A stretch of 64,000 nucleotides of DNA from positions 1 through 64,000 of the forward strand of contig JBGPWL010000010.1 of NCBI GenBank assembly GCA_041492185.1. Reading direction: 5' to 3'. Source of the stretch: JAOAPY01 sp041492185. Lineage in GTDB: Bacteria > Acidobacteriota > Blastocatellia > Pyrinomonadales > Pyrinomonadaceae. The notes beneath the pieces are model-generated. The model was given only the letters and a program-made list of their open reading frames with translations, was not told the origin of the DNA and ran no database searches. Below, piece by piece: positions 1-8,191 of the stretch; within the stretch, counting starts at the first letter, position 1, and every line of letters starts with the position of its first letter. The position numbers and the translations under genes were made by a program.

Positions 1-21
1 AAGCCCGCTCCGGGCGGCACA
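1..21. repeat. REP-like palindrome (GCCCG...CGGGC family)
   Basis: The first bases contain AAGCCCGCTCCGGGCGGCA, a short hairpin. Similar sequences occur at 5184-5210 and 16886-16906, always between genes. It looks like an interspersed intergenic palindromic repeat; no function can be read from it. Confidence 0.5.
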
Positions 22-42
22 TCAATAGCCCACCGCGTGAGA

Positions 43-408
43 GGCTGTGTCAAAACTCACTTGGCGAGCGTCTGAATGACTAACTTTAACGCAAAGCACG
101 CAAAGGGAAGCCGCAAAGGAACGCAGAGAATAACACCTTTGCGTTCTTTCCGAAGAACTTTGCGACCTTTGCGTTTCAATCTCATTGCTTTGATTGCTCC
201 CATCCGAGTCTTGACTCAGCCTCGTGAGCTGTGGGTACACGTCGCCAAATCGAACCCAGCTCGCGAATGCGAGCGGATCACAGACTCAACCTGGGCAAGC
301 CGCAACTTTAACGCAAAGGACGCGAAGGAATTCGCAAAGGAACGCAAAGAAGGCTTTTGCGGTTAAGCTTGTTGATTCGTTGTCATTCACTTCAGTTTTG
401 AGACAGCC
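43..408. repeat. MITE-like element with 15-bp inverted ends
   Basis: The stretch before the first gene (1-520) shows no convincing coding sequence. GGCTGTGTCAAAACT at 43-57 is matched in inverted orientation by AGTTTTGAGACAGCC at 394-408 (14 of 15 positions), bounding about 366 bp. Inside are two direct copies of an AACTTTAACGCAAAG segment (about 82 and 303) and a CTTTGCG-rich palindrome (about 83-180). Short ORFs here translate to NAKDAKEFAKERKE-like strings, which I take to be by-products of the repeat. The inverted ends resemble transposon termini, so this may be a non-autonomous element; no transposase is present. Confidence 0.5.
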
Positions 409-520
409 GCTACCGTTCGGGGTTTTGGTAACAGTTCGGCTCAAGCGACATTTGAGTTATCATCTCCACACCTCGCTGTTTCGGATTAGTCAATGCTATC
501 GATGAGATCGGGAGACTCCC

Positions 521-1342
521 ATGAGCGAATCTCAAACAGCTCCCATCGTTCTAGTCCACGGAATTTTTGGATTCAGTCAATTGACGTTCGGCGGCGTCAA
601 AATCGGCGATTATTACCGGCTGGTTCCCGATGCGCTGCGGCAGGATGGCCACGTCGTTCCGGTACCGCCGCAAACAAATCGCGCCGGGAGCGTGGCAGAA
701 CGCGCACAAAACCTGAAGGACTATCTGCTGGACCCGAGCCGCGTTGAAGTCTTCGACAAGAAAGTCCACCTCGTGGCGCACAGCATGGGTGGACTGGACT
801 CGCGAGTCATGATTTCAAAACTCCGCATGGCGGACCGCGTTCTGTCGCTGACAACCATCGCCACGCCACATCACGGCAGCCCGATCGCAGATTGGGTCGT
901 CAAAGGCACTGAGCCCGGGCTGACCGAATTCCTTGGTCGCCTCGGAGTCGATGTAAAGGCCACTCTGGATCTGACTACTGAAGCCTGCGAGCAAAGAAAC
1001 AAGGAACTTGCGGATGAGCCCGGCATCGCCTATTTCTCGATCGGAAGTCAATTCGAGCCGCCGCGATTTTTCGGAAAGCCGCAAGGCCTGCTCGGACACA
1101 GTCACGACCTTATCGCTAAGACTGAGCAGAACAATGACGGCGTGGTCTCAGTTAAGTCGGCAACAATGGCCGATCGGCCGGCGTGGACCGTTTTGGACAC
1201 ATGGAACGTCAACCACTTTCGTGAAATCAATTGGGGAGCGAATTTGCTGCCCACTCCATTCGAGCTGGCTGACAACAGCATCGTGGAAAAATATCGAAGT
1301 TTGGTAAAGCGGATAAAGGAACTGGCGGCCGCGCGAGTGTGA
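521..1342 (+). CDS. LipA-type triacylglycerol lipase / alpha-beta hydrolase
   Basis: The 273-residue protein has an alpha/beta-hydrolase lipase fold. The strand-loop VLVHGIFG (residues 10-17) supplies the oxyanion HG, the nucleophile elbow AHSMGG puts the catalytic serine at residue 88, and NVNHF near residue 232 is the probable catalytic histidine. The size and HG/HSMGG motifs match bacterial triacylglycerol lipases of the LipA/LipB group. No signal peptide is visible, unlike secreted Pseudomonas lipases, so it may be cytoplasmic or need another export route. No lipase foldase gene lies nearby. The start ATG follows a weak GGGAGAC. The true substrate could be any acyl ester. Confidence 0.8.
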   Translation: MSESQTAPIVLVHGIFGFSQLTFGGVKIGDYYRLVPDALRQDGHVVPVPPQTNRAGSVAERAQNLKDYLLDPSRVEVFDKKVHLVAHSMGGLDSRVMISKLRMADRVLSLTTIATPHHGSPIADWVVKGTEPGLTEFLGRLGVDVKATLDLTTEACEQRNKELADEPGIAYFSIGSQFEPPRFFGKPQGLLGHSHDLIAKTEQNNDGVVSVKSATMADRPAWTVLDTWNVNHFREINWGANLLPTPFELADNSIVEKYRSLVKRIKELAAARV

Positions 1343-1575
1343 AGGAATCCTGGAAAGGCCGTGAGCAGGAACGGGCGCCTGACATCACGCTGGATCGGAG
1401 CGCGGAAGAGCAAGGATGAACTTTGAATGGCGACAAGAATTTCCCTGGCTTGCTTCTCGGATTATTCCCTGCCCGCACTGAGACGAAGCGATTCTGAAAA
1501 CGCGCTCAGTCGTGCGGTGAATCGGGTCGTCAAAGGTCCAACACGCTATCCCATCGATAGTTTCGGAGGAAAATA

Positions 1576-2745
1576 ATGAAGAGAATACACACCTTATTTT
1601 TAATCAAGGAGAAAAAAGTGGTTGGAGTGCGTCGAATTAAGTACGTGTTGATTGCGACTCTAGCACTATTCCTTCCAACCGCGGTTCAGGCGCAAATCAA
1701 GAGTCTTACGCCTTTGGCAAATTACGATGCTGGCGAGAACATTGTGTCGTATTTCGAATACCTTGCCTTGGATTGTCCAGATGAGGGGGCGTGCGCCTAC
1801 AACCAAGCCATCAGCACGCCAGGTAGAGAGGGGCACACGAGGGTCGCTGCGGTCATCACGGGTTTCAGTCTCTGGACGCCCTTGCCCGACGACATTGGGA
1901 AGATCGCTGTTCGTCTGTCGGCGACGCGCGGGCCGACACCTGGCACAGTGAATCTTAAAGTCTCAGGTCTATTCCAGCCGAGTCGCGGTTCCAGGTTTTC
2001 TTATCGTGTGCAGATTGCTGTTATCGAAAGCACAGTTGAGGGATTTGCTTTTACAGGTGCGGGCGCCGCTTGTTCGCTTGGAAAGTGCCCTGTCTCGATG
2101 GTTGCGAGGAGTGCTGTTCCCCAGGGTTATCGCTTTCTGGGATTTGGACTGCAACAGTTTGATTCGGATCGTAAGTTTTCGCCGCTCTGGGGAGCAGTCG
2201 CGGCGCCGGTAAACGCGTCTGTTGATCCGTCGACTGGAGATGTCAGCGCAAGTCTGACATGCGGGACTGTGCAATCGGCAGGAAAACCGATTCCCACGTT
2301 GTCTGGTCCGTGTGAAACGAATTGGGTTGCGATTGCCGTGCGACCGAACAGTGTTGTAGGTGGGCCGGCGAGCGGTTTACCCTTGTTACCATCAATCGCA
2401 CCCTATACGGGGATCGGCGGAGCGGCGATTAACTCTCCTAATCCCAATATGACAACACCGGCGCTCGTTTGTTCGCCCCATCCGCGTCCCTCGAAGGGAT
2501 TCGTAGACGTGCTGGCAGGCTTCTACCTGTTGGCTGGGCAGTTGAGTGGAAGTTCCTTCATTCCTGCCGTCGGAAAAACTTATGGGATGGAAGTAGGAGT
2601 GACCACGTTAGGGTTCAGCCCAAGCGGGGCTCCGCAGCTAATTTATCGCATGGGTCTGCCAGTAACTCAGCCGATGGTTGGCGGACTACCGCCAGCGGTT
2701 TCTCCCCTGACTTACCTGCGATTGACTACGAGTATTTGCCTTTAG
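1576..2745 (+). CDS. secreted hypothetical protein
   Basis: I do not recognise the family. The 389-residue product begins with a basic stretch and a hydrophobic core ending in VQAQ, a clear Sec signal peptide (cut near residue 40). Two starts compete: ATG 1576, preceded by GGAGGA, and GTG 1618, preceded by AAGGAG. The second gives a more normal signal peptide. The mature part is rich in Pro, Gly and Ser with six to eight cysteines spread along it (for example ALDCPDEGACAY and the final TSICL), so an extracytoplasmic beta-rich disulphide protein is likely. No catalytic motif is seen. Confidence 0.7.
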   Translation: MKRIHTLFLIKEKKVVGVRRIKYVLIATLALFLPTAVQAQIKSLTPLANYDAGENIVSYFEYLALDCPDEGACAYNQAISTPGREGHTRVAAVITGFSLWTPLPDDIGKIAVRLSATRGPTPGTVNLKVSGLFQPSRGSRFSYRVQIAVIESTVEGFAFTGAGAACSLGKCPVSMVARSAVPQGYRFLGFGLQQFDSDRKFSPLWGAVAAPVNASVDPSTGDVSASLTCGTVQSAGKPIPTLSGPCETNWVAIAVRPNSVVGGPASGLPLLPSIAPYTGIGGAAINSPNPNMTTPALVCSPHPRPSKGFVDVLAGFYLLAGQLSGSSFIPAVGKTYGMEVGVTTLGFSPSGAPQLIYRMGLPVTQPMVGGLPPAVSPLTYLRLTTSICL

Positions 2746-2908
2746 CACGACAGCGCCGTATGAGTAAACTCTGACCTTAGGTGGCCAACGGAGATTCGTC
2801 TTACCCGATTTGTACGGAGCACAATTTCAATTAGACTTGAGAATCGATGGAATCGCCAGGTGAAATTTTTAGTTTTCGAGCGTTCATCAAAGGAGATCAG
2901 GAGGGAAC

Positions 2909-3862
2909 ATGATGCGAACAGCGGTGTGTACCGCGGGCGTAATCGCCTTTACATTTCTGCTGGCTTGCTCCGCCGATGCGCAGGTCGTGAATATTTGGCC
3001 GGGCATCGCTCCGGGTTCCGAGAATTGGACCCAAAAAGAGAGAACTGTCGCTGACACTCCGATTGGAACCGTGGTCTTCAACGTAGTCACTCCGACATTG
3101 ACGGCTTACCTTCCGGAGCGAAACAAGGCGACGGGAACCGGCGTCATCATCGCCCCAGGCGGCGCTTTCGTTGCGCTGGCCATCGATTTGGAAGGTAACA
3201 ATGTCGCGCGCTGGCTTCAGGAAAAAGGCATCGCCGCGTTCGTGCTCAAGTATCGGATCATGGAAAAGCGTCAGGAAGGCATTCCGGCGGGAATGAACAT
3301 GGACGAGGCTGGTAAGTATGGCATTGCTGACGGAATTCAGGCCCTCAAAGTGGTGCGGCAGCATGCAACGGAGTGGGGCATCTCTCCCGACAGGGTCGGC
3401 TTCATGGGCTTCTCAGCCGGAGCTATGGTGACGAGCGGTGCACTGCTGCAGCAGGACGCTGCGGCGCGTCCGAACTTCGCGGCAATGATCTATGGTGGTC
3501 CATTCGGCGTCATGCCGGCCATTCCGGCAAAACTACCACCGATGTTTTTGGCATGGGCGGAGGACGACGCAGTGGCGCTCACGCCCGTAGTTAAGTTTTA
3601 TGACGCGCTAACATCAGCGGGTCACAAACCCGAGGTCCACATTTTCAGCGCGGGCGGCCACGGCTTCGCTTTGAAGAAGCAGGGCACGAGCAGTGACCAT
3701 TGGATCGATGCGTTCTATTACTGGTTGGAAGCGCAGGGATTCACCAGGCGGGCAGGAAGATCCGATCGCCGAGCGCCTCGACTTCGCGACTTTACAGCGG
3801 TAACTGACATCGCAATGCACCCGGTGCGCCGCCCAACATGTTGTTGGACGGAGCGCGGATAG
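2909..3862 (+). CDS. secreted acetyl-esterase-like alpha/beta hydrolase
   Basis: The 317-residue protein is a BD-FAE/acetyl-xylan-esterase-like alpha/beta hydrolase. A signal peptide ends at SADAQ (residue 25). APGGAF (82-87) is the oxyanion loop, GFSAG puts the nucleophile at Ser169, AEDDAV gives Asp220 and GGHGF gives His251, a full triad. Family members deacetylate plant polysaccharides. The ATG has a strong AGGAGGG. The usual C-terminus (YYWLEAQGF, about 278) is followed by some 39 arginine-rich residues, and the stop lies inside the attC-like arm starting at 3831. The tail therefore probably comes from loss of the original stop or fusion to the neighbouring repeat. Confidence 0.8.
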   Translation: MMRTAVCTAGVIAFTFLLACSADAQVVNIWPGIAPGSENWTQKERTVADTPIGTVVFNVVTPTLTAYLPERNKATGTGVIIAPGGAFVALAIDLEGNNVARWLQEKGIAAFVLKYRIMEKRQEGIPAGMNMDEAGKYGIADGIQALKVVRQHATEWGISPDRVGFMGFSAGAMVTSGALLQQDAAARPNFAAMIYGGPFGVMPAIPAKLPPMFLAWAEDDAVALTPVVKFYDALTSAGHKPEVHIFSAGGHGFALKKQGTSSDHWIDAFYYWLEAQGFTRRAGRSDRRAPRLRDFTAVTDIAMHPVRRPTCCWTERG

Positions 3863-3920
3863 CCTCTTTCTTAACGTGTTCCATAATTCGAAGGTTGTTG
3901 CCAATCGCCGCGCCTGACAA
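3831..3920 (+). other. degenerate attC-like recombination site
   Basis: A left arm GCCCAAC (3831-3837), a 6-base spacer and TTGGACGGAGCGCGG (3844-3858) are followed by a loop and a right arm CCGCGCCTGACAA (3908-3920) that is largely complementary to the second box. This is the R''-L''...L' order of integron attC sites. The expected GTTRRRY R' box is missing: ATGCGGCG follows directly, where the site at 4731 has GTTATGCGGCG. It is probably inactive. Confidence 0.4.
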
Positions 3921-3932
3921 CGCCATGCGGCG

Positions 3933-4009
3933 GGTTGCGCATTCTTCAACTTGTAAGTTGACTTCGAGGTGTTGCTAATCGCCGCGCCCGGTCAACTCAG
4001 ACGTTAGCC
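3933..4009 (+). other. attC-like site (right end well preserved)
   Basis: The right end CCGCGCCCGGTCAACTC followed by GTTAGCC (4003-4009) closely resembles the L'-spacer-R' end of integron cassette sites. The upstream GTTGAC (3958-3963) pairs with GTCAAC (3991-3996). Together with the site ending about 3925 it encloses almost no DNA, as an empty or deleted cassette would. It lies just upstream of the lipoprotein gene at 4062. Confidence 0.5.
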
Positions 4010-4061
4010 GTAACCTGAAATTTATCGCGATAGCGATCAATAAAAGCTCTGGGGGGAAACC

Positions 4062-4586
4062 TTGAACCGCAGAAAATCGTCAATCAATCTCAGCATAACC
4101 TTATTGATGTTTTGTCTTTTCGCCATTGGCTGCAAAGCCGGCGGGGGCAACACGAACAACACGCCGAGCAACACTGGTAACCAAAGCGGCGCGGGCAATC
4201 CATCGTCGCCGACAACAAATGCTTCGCCGACAGCTAGTCCGCTGCCACTTCCGAATGCGTTAACCGGTAGTGACTCATGGGTTCAAAATGCAACTAGTGT
4301 GAAGGGACAACTCGGACAACGATACACATATACCTGTCCGGCGAACTTGAAACTGTATGACGTGTATTGCACTGGCGACGTATATTATTCCGGTTCGTCA
4401 CTCTGTTCTGCCGCGATCCATGCCGGAGTAATTACGCAAGCTAAAGGCGGACAAATTACGATTGAAATTAAGCCCGCAGTGTCTACTTGTTGTACCGCAA
4501 GCGGCGAACGCAACGGAGTGACACCCCGATCACTGATCTTTAATGATCAAAAAGACAACGGCAGTTTTATCTTTGTCCGACCGTAG
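4062..4586 (+). CDS. LCCL-domain lipoprotein
   Basis: The 174-residue product starts with a lipoprotein signal peptide whose lipobox FAIGC puts the lipidated Cys at residue 24. A Gly/Asn/Thr/Ser/Pro-rich linker of about 50 residues follows. The C-terminal part (about 95-170) has YTCP, VYCTGDVYYSGSSLC, AAIHAGVI, a GG turn and a closing NGV segment, the layout of an LCCL domain, usually a ligand-binding module of secreted proteins. The start is TTG after a GGGGGGAAACC stretch, the only in-frame start that keeps the signal peptide. It sits between two attC-like sites, so it is a likely gene cassette. Its function is unknown. Confidence 0.7.
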   Translation: MNRRKSSINLSITLLMFCLFAIGCKAGGGNTNNTPSNTGNQSGAGNPSSPTTNASPTASPLPLPNALTGSDSWVQNATSVKGQLGQRYTYTCPANLKLYDVYCTGDVYYSGSSLCSAAIHAGVITQAKGGQITIEIKPAVSTCCTASGERNGVTPRSLIFNDQKDNGSFIFVRP

Positions 4587-4612
4587 CGAGTAAAAACTGC
4601 GTCATAAGCGGA

Positions 4613-4667
4613 CGAGCTAATCTCGCATCAAATAGATTTTGATCGGGGGGTTAGCTCGCTTGCTTTT
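4613..4667 (+). terminator. compound hairpin followed by T-run
   Basis: CGAGCTAA (4613-4620) pairs with TTAGCTCG (4651-4658). An inner hairpin ATCAAA (4627-4632) with TTTGAT (4638-4643) sits in the loop, and GCTTGCTTTTT follows. It lies about 27 bases after the stop of the LCCL lipoprotein and is a plausible intrinsic terminator. It could also be part of the folded recombination site that follows. Confidence 0.5.
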
Positions 4668-4668
4668 T

Positions 4669-4737
4669 AAGTAGTCGGACAACTTTAGGATTCGAGGTTG
4701 TTGCTAATCGCCGCGCCCGGTCTACTCAATGTTATGC
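4669..4737 (+). other. attC-like site
   Basis: The right end CCGCGCCCGGTCTACTC followed by GTTATGC (4731-4737) matches the site at 3933-4009 over about 30 bases (the shared block begins TTGCTAATCGCCGCGCCCGG). AGTAG (4671-4675) can pair with CTACT near 4722-4726. The next gene's leader starts directly after the R' box, as in cassettes. Confidence 0.5.
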
Positions 4738-4754
4738 GGCGCGAGGGAGAGCCA

Positions 4755-5141
4755 ATGAAGCTCTTAGGTTTGCTTTTCGCTCTGTCGATGATTTGCATCG
4801 GCCTCATCGCCTTGATTGCGCCATACCGTTTTCTAAGTGCGGCGGAATACACGGTCACATCCAACGGGCTTTATGTGGTTGCTGCGCTTCGAGTCGGCGT
4901 TGGGCTCGTACTCTTAGCTGCATCATCAGCGTCGCGGATGCCGAAGACATTACGCGTGTTCGGTATTATCGCTCTCATCGCTGGACTAACGACGCCCCTC
5001 GTGGGAATCGAGAGGGCAAGGGCGATTTTCAATTGGTCGTCTGTTCATGGACCAAGCGTGATACGTGCTTGGGGCGTCATCGCCTTGGCCGTTGGCGGTC
5101 TCATTGCATACGCGCTTTCTGGTAAGCGGCGCGCCGTGTAA
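4755..5141 (+). CDS. small four-helix membrane protein
   Basis: The 128-residue protein is almost entirely hydrophobic with about four membrane segments (near residues 2-22, 38-58, 65-85 and 105-122) and a basic end GKRRAV. I do not recognise a named family; small integral membrane proteins of this kind are common in gene cassettes. I chose ATG 4755 because GAGGGAGAG precedes it; longer readings start inside the attC-like site. Its TAA stop lies within the next attC-like left arm (5136-5142), the usual cassette arrangement. Confidence 0.65.
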   Translation: MKLLGLLFALSMICIGLIALIAPYRFLSAAEYTVTSNGLYVVAALRVGVGLVLLAASSASRMPKTLRVFGIIALIAGLTTPLVGIERARAIFNWSSVHGPSVIRAWGVIALAVGGLIAYALSGKRRAV

Positions 5142-5161
5142 CACGTTGTCGGACCGGAGCG
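5136..5161 (+). other. attC-like left arm
   Basis: GTGTAAC overlaps the stop of the preceding gene. After a 6-base spacer comes TCGGACCGGAGCG, which resembles the left boxes at 3844 and 8471. A matching right arm is not adjacent; the best candidate is GCGCCGGGGTCAAC...GTTTGGG at 5672-5698, beyond the DUF6150 gene. Confidence 0.35.
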
Positions 5162-5183
5162 TTCGAGGCTCTTGAATGAAAGT

Positions 5184-5210
5184 GTAGAAGCCCGCGCTGC
5201 GGGCGGCATG
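5184..5210. repeat. REP-like palindrome
   Basis: GAAGCCCGCGCTGCGGGCGG forms a hairpin and matches the repeats at 1-21 and 16886-16906. It lies in the gap between the membrane-protein and DUF6150 genes, where no other feature is seen. Confidence 0.45.
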
Positions 5211-5333
5211 AATTGGCTCTCCATCACGGCGCGCGCCAAGGCTTCCTTGAGGCTGCTTTGCCGATACCGTGCATTTGCTGTTTCACTCGTATAAGGTTCA
5301 GTCAATTCCGTCACCACGAAAGGAAGTAAAACA

Positions 5334-5672
5334 ATGCGTACGAAGCTTTGGATCCTGGGGACACTGCTTTGTCTGATAGCCGCCACGCCCGCCGGCGCGG
5401 TGAGGGTCTTCAAGGTGTCCAGCAAGGGATTGGCCGACGTCAAGGTGTACGTCACCGCCAGCGCGGGCCAGGCCGATTGCATCATCTATGTTACGGACAG
5501 CGCGGGCCTGGCTGACGGCAACGCCTTCTGGTATTACGAGGACAGCGAAGGCCTGGCGGACGTCAACGTCTACTTCGTGAACAGCCCGGGCCTGGCAGAT
5601 AAGAAGATATTCTTCACGACCAGCAAGGGCCTGGCGAAGTGCGATGTGGACTGGAAGGGATTCAGGAAGTAG
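5334..5672 (+). CDS. DUF6150-like secreted repeat protein
   Basis: The 112-residue product has a signal peptide ending near PAGA (residue 21). Five to six imperfect repeats of about 17-20 residues follow, built on GLADVKVYVT-like units (GLAD, GQAD, GLAD, GLAD, GLAD, GLAK), with a final CDVDW. This matches the DUF6150 pattern of small secreted beta-rich proteins of unknown function. The ATG follows GAAAGGAAG. Its stop coincides with the start of an attC-like right arm. Confidence 0.7.
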   Translation: MRTKLWILGTLLCLIAATPAGAVRVFKVSSKGLADVKVYVTASAGQADCIIYVTDSAGLADGNAFWYYEDSEGLADVNVYFVNSPGLADKKIFFTTSKGLAKCDVDWKGFRK

Positions 5673-5698
5673 CGCCGGGGTCAACTCAACCGTTTGGG
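5672..5698 (+). other. attC-like right arm
   Basis: GCGCCGGGGTCAACTCAACC followed by GTTTGGG resembles the right ends at 3985-4009 and 4712-4737. The left half is either inside the DUF6150 gene or lost. It precedes the VOC gene by 35 bases. Confidence 0.4.
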
Positions 5699-5733
5699 TT
5701 CCTTGACTGTTCTACAAACCGCGAAGGTGGCAG

Positions 5734-6111
5734 ATGGCTACGATTGATCACTTGATACTTAACGTCAACGACGTGCCCGCAAGCGTAGAATTCTATGTTA
5801 GCGTCCTGGGCTTTCAACTGGAGGGCGAGGACGGACCGTTTACGGTTATCAGAGTCAACGAGGGCTTCACTTTGCAGTTAGCGCCATGGGGCACTGACGG
5901 AAATGAGCATCTTGCTTTCGCACTGTCTCGCGAGGCCTTTGATAGGGCATTCGCACTGGTGAAGGAAAAAGGAATCCCTTACGGCGACTCGTACCACTCG
6001 GTCGGTAATAACTCCGGTCCCGGCATTGAGTCTGGTGCTAAAGGCCCAGCTCCAACTCTTTATATGAATGATCCAAATAAGCACCTGATCGAGATTCGCA
6101 CTTATGATTGA
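5734..6111 (+). CDS. VOC-family (glyoxalase-like) protein
   Basis: The 125-residue protein is a single VOC module: an N-terminal MATIDHLILNVNDV strand with a metal-ligand His, then SVEFYVSVLGF, and a C-terminal half ending LYMNDPNKHLIEIRTYD, where Glu of the LIEIR strand is the usual second ligand. VOC proteins bind divalent metals and include glyoxalases, extradiol dioxygenases and antibiotic-resistance proteins; the substrate cannot be told. The ATG follows GAAGGTGGCAG. It is one of three VOC genes in the putative cassette run. Confidence 0.8.
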   Translation: MATIDHLILNVNDVPASVEFYVSVLGFQLEGEDGPFTVIRVNEGFTLQLAPWGTDGNEHLAFALSREAFDRAFALVKEKGIPYGDSYHSVGNNSGPGIESGAKGPAPTLYMNDPNKHLIEIRTYD

Positions 6112-6205
6112 CACTACGCCACGCCGAACGGCTCGTTGGACTTGGACTTAATACGAAGCTTAGTCGATAATCTCCCGATCGCTCATTTTTAGTCACTCTA
6201 AGTTT

Positions 6206-7147
6206 ATGAAACTAGCAAATGAATTCCGCCGTCTCGCAAAGGTCTCACGCCTTTTCATCTTCGGATTGCCCAAATATGCCATCGGCTCGATCGATGTCAC
6301 AAATCGGTGCAATCTGCGTTGCGAGCACTGCTACTTCTTCGCCGAAGATCATGACAACGAGAAAGAGCTTTCTATAGAGAAATGGGTGGAGAAGCTTGAA
6401 GAGATGAAGGCGGCTGGTCATCCGATGATGCTCTGTACGTGGGTCGGCGGAGAGCCGATGATGCGTAAAAAACTGATCGAAGTCGGACGGAAATATTTCG
6501 CACATAACACTATTGTCACTAATGGAACTGTAGAACTGGCTGATTGGGATAATTGCACCTGGATCATTTCTATTGATGGAACTGAAGAAGCTTTTAGCCG
6601 GATGCGCGCGCCTGGTATTTATCAGAAGATAAAACAGAACGTTATCAGTCATCCTGAATTAGAGATTCAGATCTCCTGCGTGTTAACAAGTATTACGGCC
6701 AGCTGCATCGAAGATTTGATTAAGGAATGGGGGCCGATTGCACGCGGCGGCATCATCTTCGACTTCTTCACCCCGGTGACAAATCTTGATGAGACTCTCT
6801 GGCTCGACTGGCCGACGCGCGATCAATTGATCGAGCAGCTACTCGCCTTGAAAAAGAAATATCCAGGGGTCATCAACATGATGGATTCCACGTTGGAGTT
6901 GATGAAGTCGAAGAACGCCAAGCGCGTCACGGATAATTGTGAGTTTCGTCTAAAAGCCTTCGCCTTGGGGCCGACGGGCACACCGAAAGGCAAGTGCATG
7001 ATGGGTGACAATGCCGACTGTGATCGTTGCGGCTGCGTCGTGCCCTTTCACATGGCTACCCTGAGCAGCCGCCGCTTGATGATCAAGGAACAGTTCAAAT
7101 CCTGGCGCTCGAAGCGGGCTACGAACTTTGACACGAAACGAAGATGA
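6206..7147 (+). CDS. radical SAM protein, first of a coupled pair
   Basis: The 313-residue protein has the radical SAM cluster motif CNLRCEHC (Cys 35, 39 and 42), a WVGGEPMM segment matching the GGEP SAM-binding loop, and a C-terminal cysteine group (NC at about 248, then KGKC, DCDRCGC at about 268-282) suggesting an auxiliary iron-sulphur cluster or zinc site. The substrate is unknown; no peptide precursor or known maturase partner is evident. The upstream ATG has only a poor ribosome site. Its TGA overlaps the ATG of the next gene (ATGA at 7144-7147), and the two are paralogues of similar size, so translational coupling and joint action are likely. Confidence 0.8.
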   Translation: MKLANEFRRLAKVSRLFIFGLPKYAIGSIDVTNRCNLRCEHCYFFAEDHDNEKELSIEKWVEKLEEMKAAGHPMMLCTWVGGEPMMRKKLIEVGRKYFAHNTIVTNGTVELADWDNCTWIISIDGTEEAFSRMRAPGIYQKIKQNVISHPELEIQISCVLTSITASCIEDLIKEWGPIARGGIIFDFFTPVTNLDETLWLDWPTRDQLIEQLLALKKKYPGVINMMDSTLELMKSKNAKRVTDNCEFRLKAFALGPTGTPKGKCMMGDNADCDRCGCVVPFHMATLSSRRLMIKEQFKSWRSKRATNFDTKRR

Positions 7148-8164
7148 TCAAAAGCCTGGATCACGTCTACCAGTTTCACTCGCTTTGCCACGTTTGGCAT
7201 TCCGCACGATGCGGTCTGCTCGTTTGACGTGACGAATGAATGCAACCTGCGCTGCCACCATTGTTATTTCTTTGAGCATGAACAACCAGAAAATCTTGCC
7301 GTCGAAAGGTGGCGGACCTTTTTCAATAAACTGAAGACCGAAGGCTTTCCTTTCTTCTCCTGCACCTGGGTGGGTGGTGAACCATTAATGCGGAAAGAGG
7401 TGATCGAGATGGGATCGCAATACTTCCGCCATAACATGGTCGTCACTAACGGCACCATTGAGATTCCGGATTGGACGCACTGCCACTTCAAAGTCTCTGT
7501 TGACGGCAAGGAGGAGCGGCACAATCGGCTGCGCGGCGCAAAGACTTATCAGAAGATTAAGCGCACGATCCGGAATGCCGCTGCGCGAGGGCTGGGCGTG
7601 GGAATCGCGACGGTCATCACGCGAGAGAATGAGTCTGAGTTGGAAGAGTTTGTCGAAGAGTGGCGGCACGAGCCTATTCGCAGAGGCATGGTCTTCGACT
7701 TCTATACTTACATGCACGGCCAACCCGAAGCAGACAAGCTTTGGCTCAATTACGAGGAGCGCGACCGAGTGATTGACCGGATCCTGGCAATCAAAACCCG
7801 GTATCCCGCTCTGATTGATATGCCCACGCATGCGCTCAATCTTCTGAGATCAGAGAATTGCCGACAGGTGACAGATAATTGCCTGGCCGCATCCAAGATG
7901 GCCTCCTGGGACGTCAGTGGCAACAGAAAGGAAAAGTGCATCTTAGGCCCTAAAGCCGATTGCGACCGTTGCGGTTGCGGTGTCCCCTTCTGGTTACAAT
8001 CGGTAGAGGATCTGGATCCGGAGACCATTGGCAGGATGTTTGGCCCCGGTACTACGAAGTACGTTAAATACCTCGGCCCGCTTCGCTACCTCAAACAGCT
8101 TCGACGAAGGTCTAAAGCAGAACTTCGCCCGAATGTGGAGTTGTATCAAATCGCAAAACAATAA
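7144..8164 (+). pseudogene. second radical SAM protein, frameshifted near its start
   Basis: This paralogue of the preceding gene carries CNLRCHHC, WVGGEPLM and the same C-terminal Cys group (EKC, DCDRCGC). The continuous frame begins only at GTG 7229, five codons before the first cluster cysteine, too late for a complete enzyme. In the same frame upstream, translation reads SFTRFATFGIPHDAVCSFDV, matching the first protein's N-terminus. That frame has no start codon, but ATG 7144 in another frame encodes MIKSLDHVY and meets it at about 7170. One extra C near 7170-7171 would explain this. It may be a real inactivating mutation, a sequencing error or, less likely, programmed frameshifting. Confidence 0.7.
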
Positions 8165-8191
8165 ACGGTTGGTATATAAACTCTTACTTAA

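Noticed and set aside
83..365. Short frames reading NAKHAKGSRKGTQRI and NAKDAKEFAKERKE before the first gene
   Set aside because: They arise from CTTTGCG-type repeat DNA, lack ribosome sites and occur in more than one frame.
6135..6141. GTTGGAC after the first VOC gene as an attC R' box
   Set aside because: No matching left boxes or right-end block are present.
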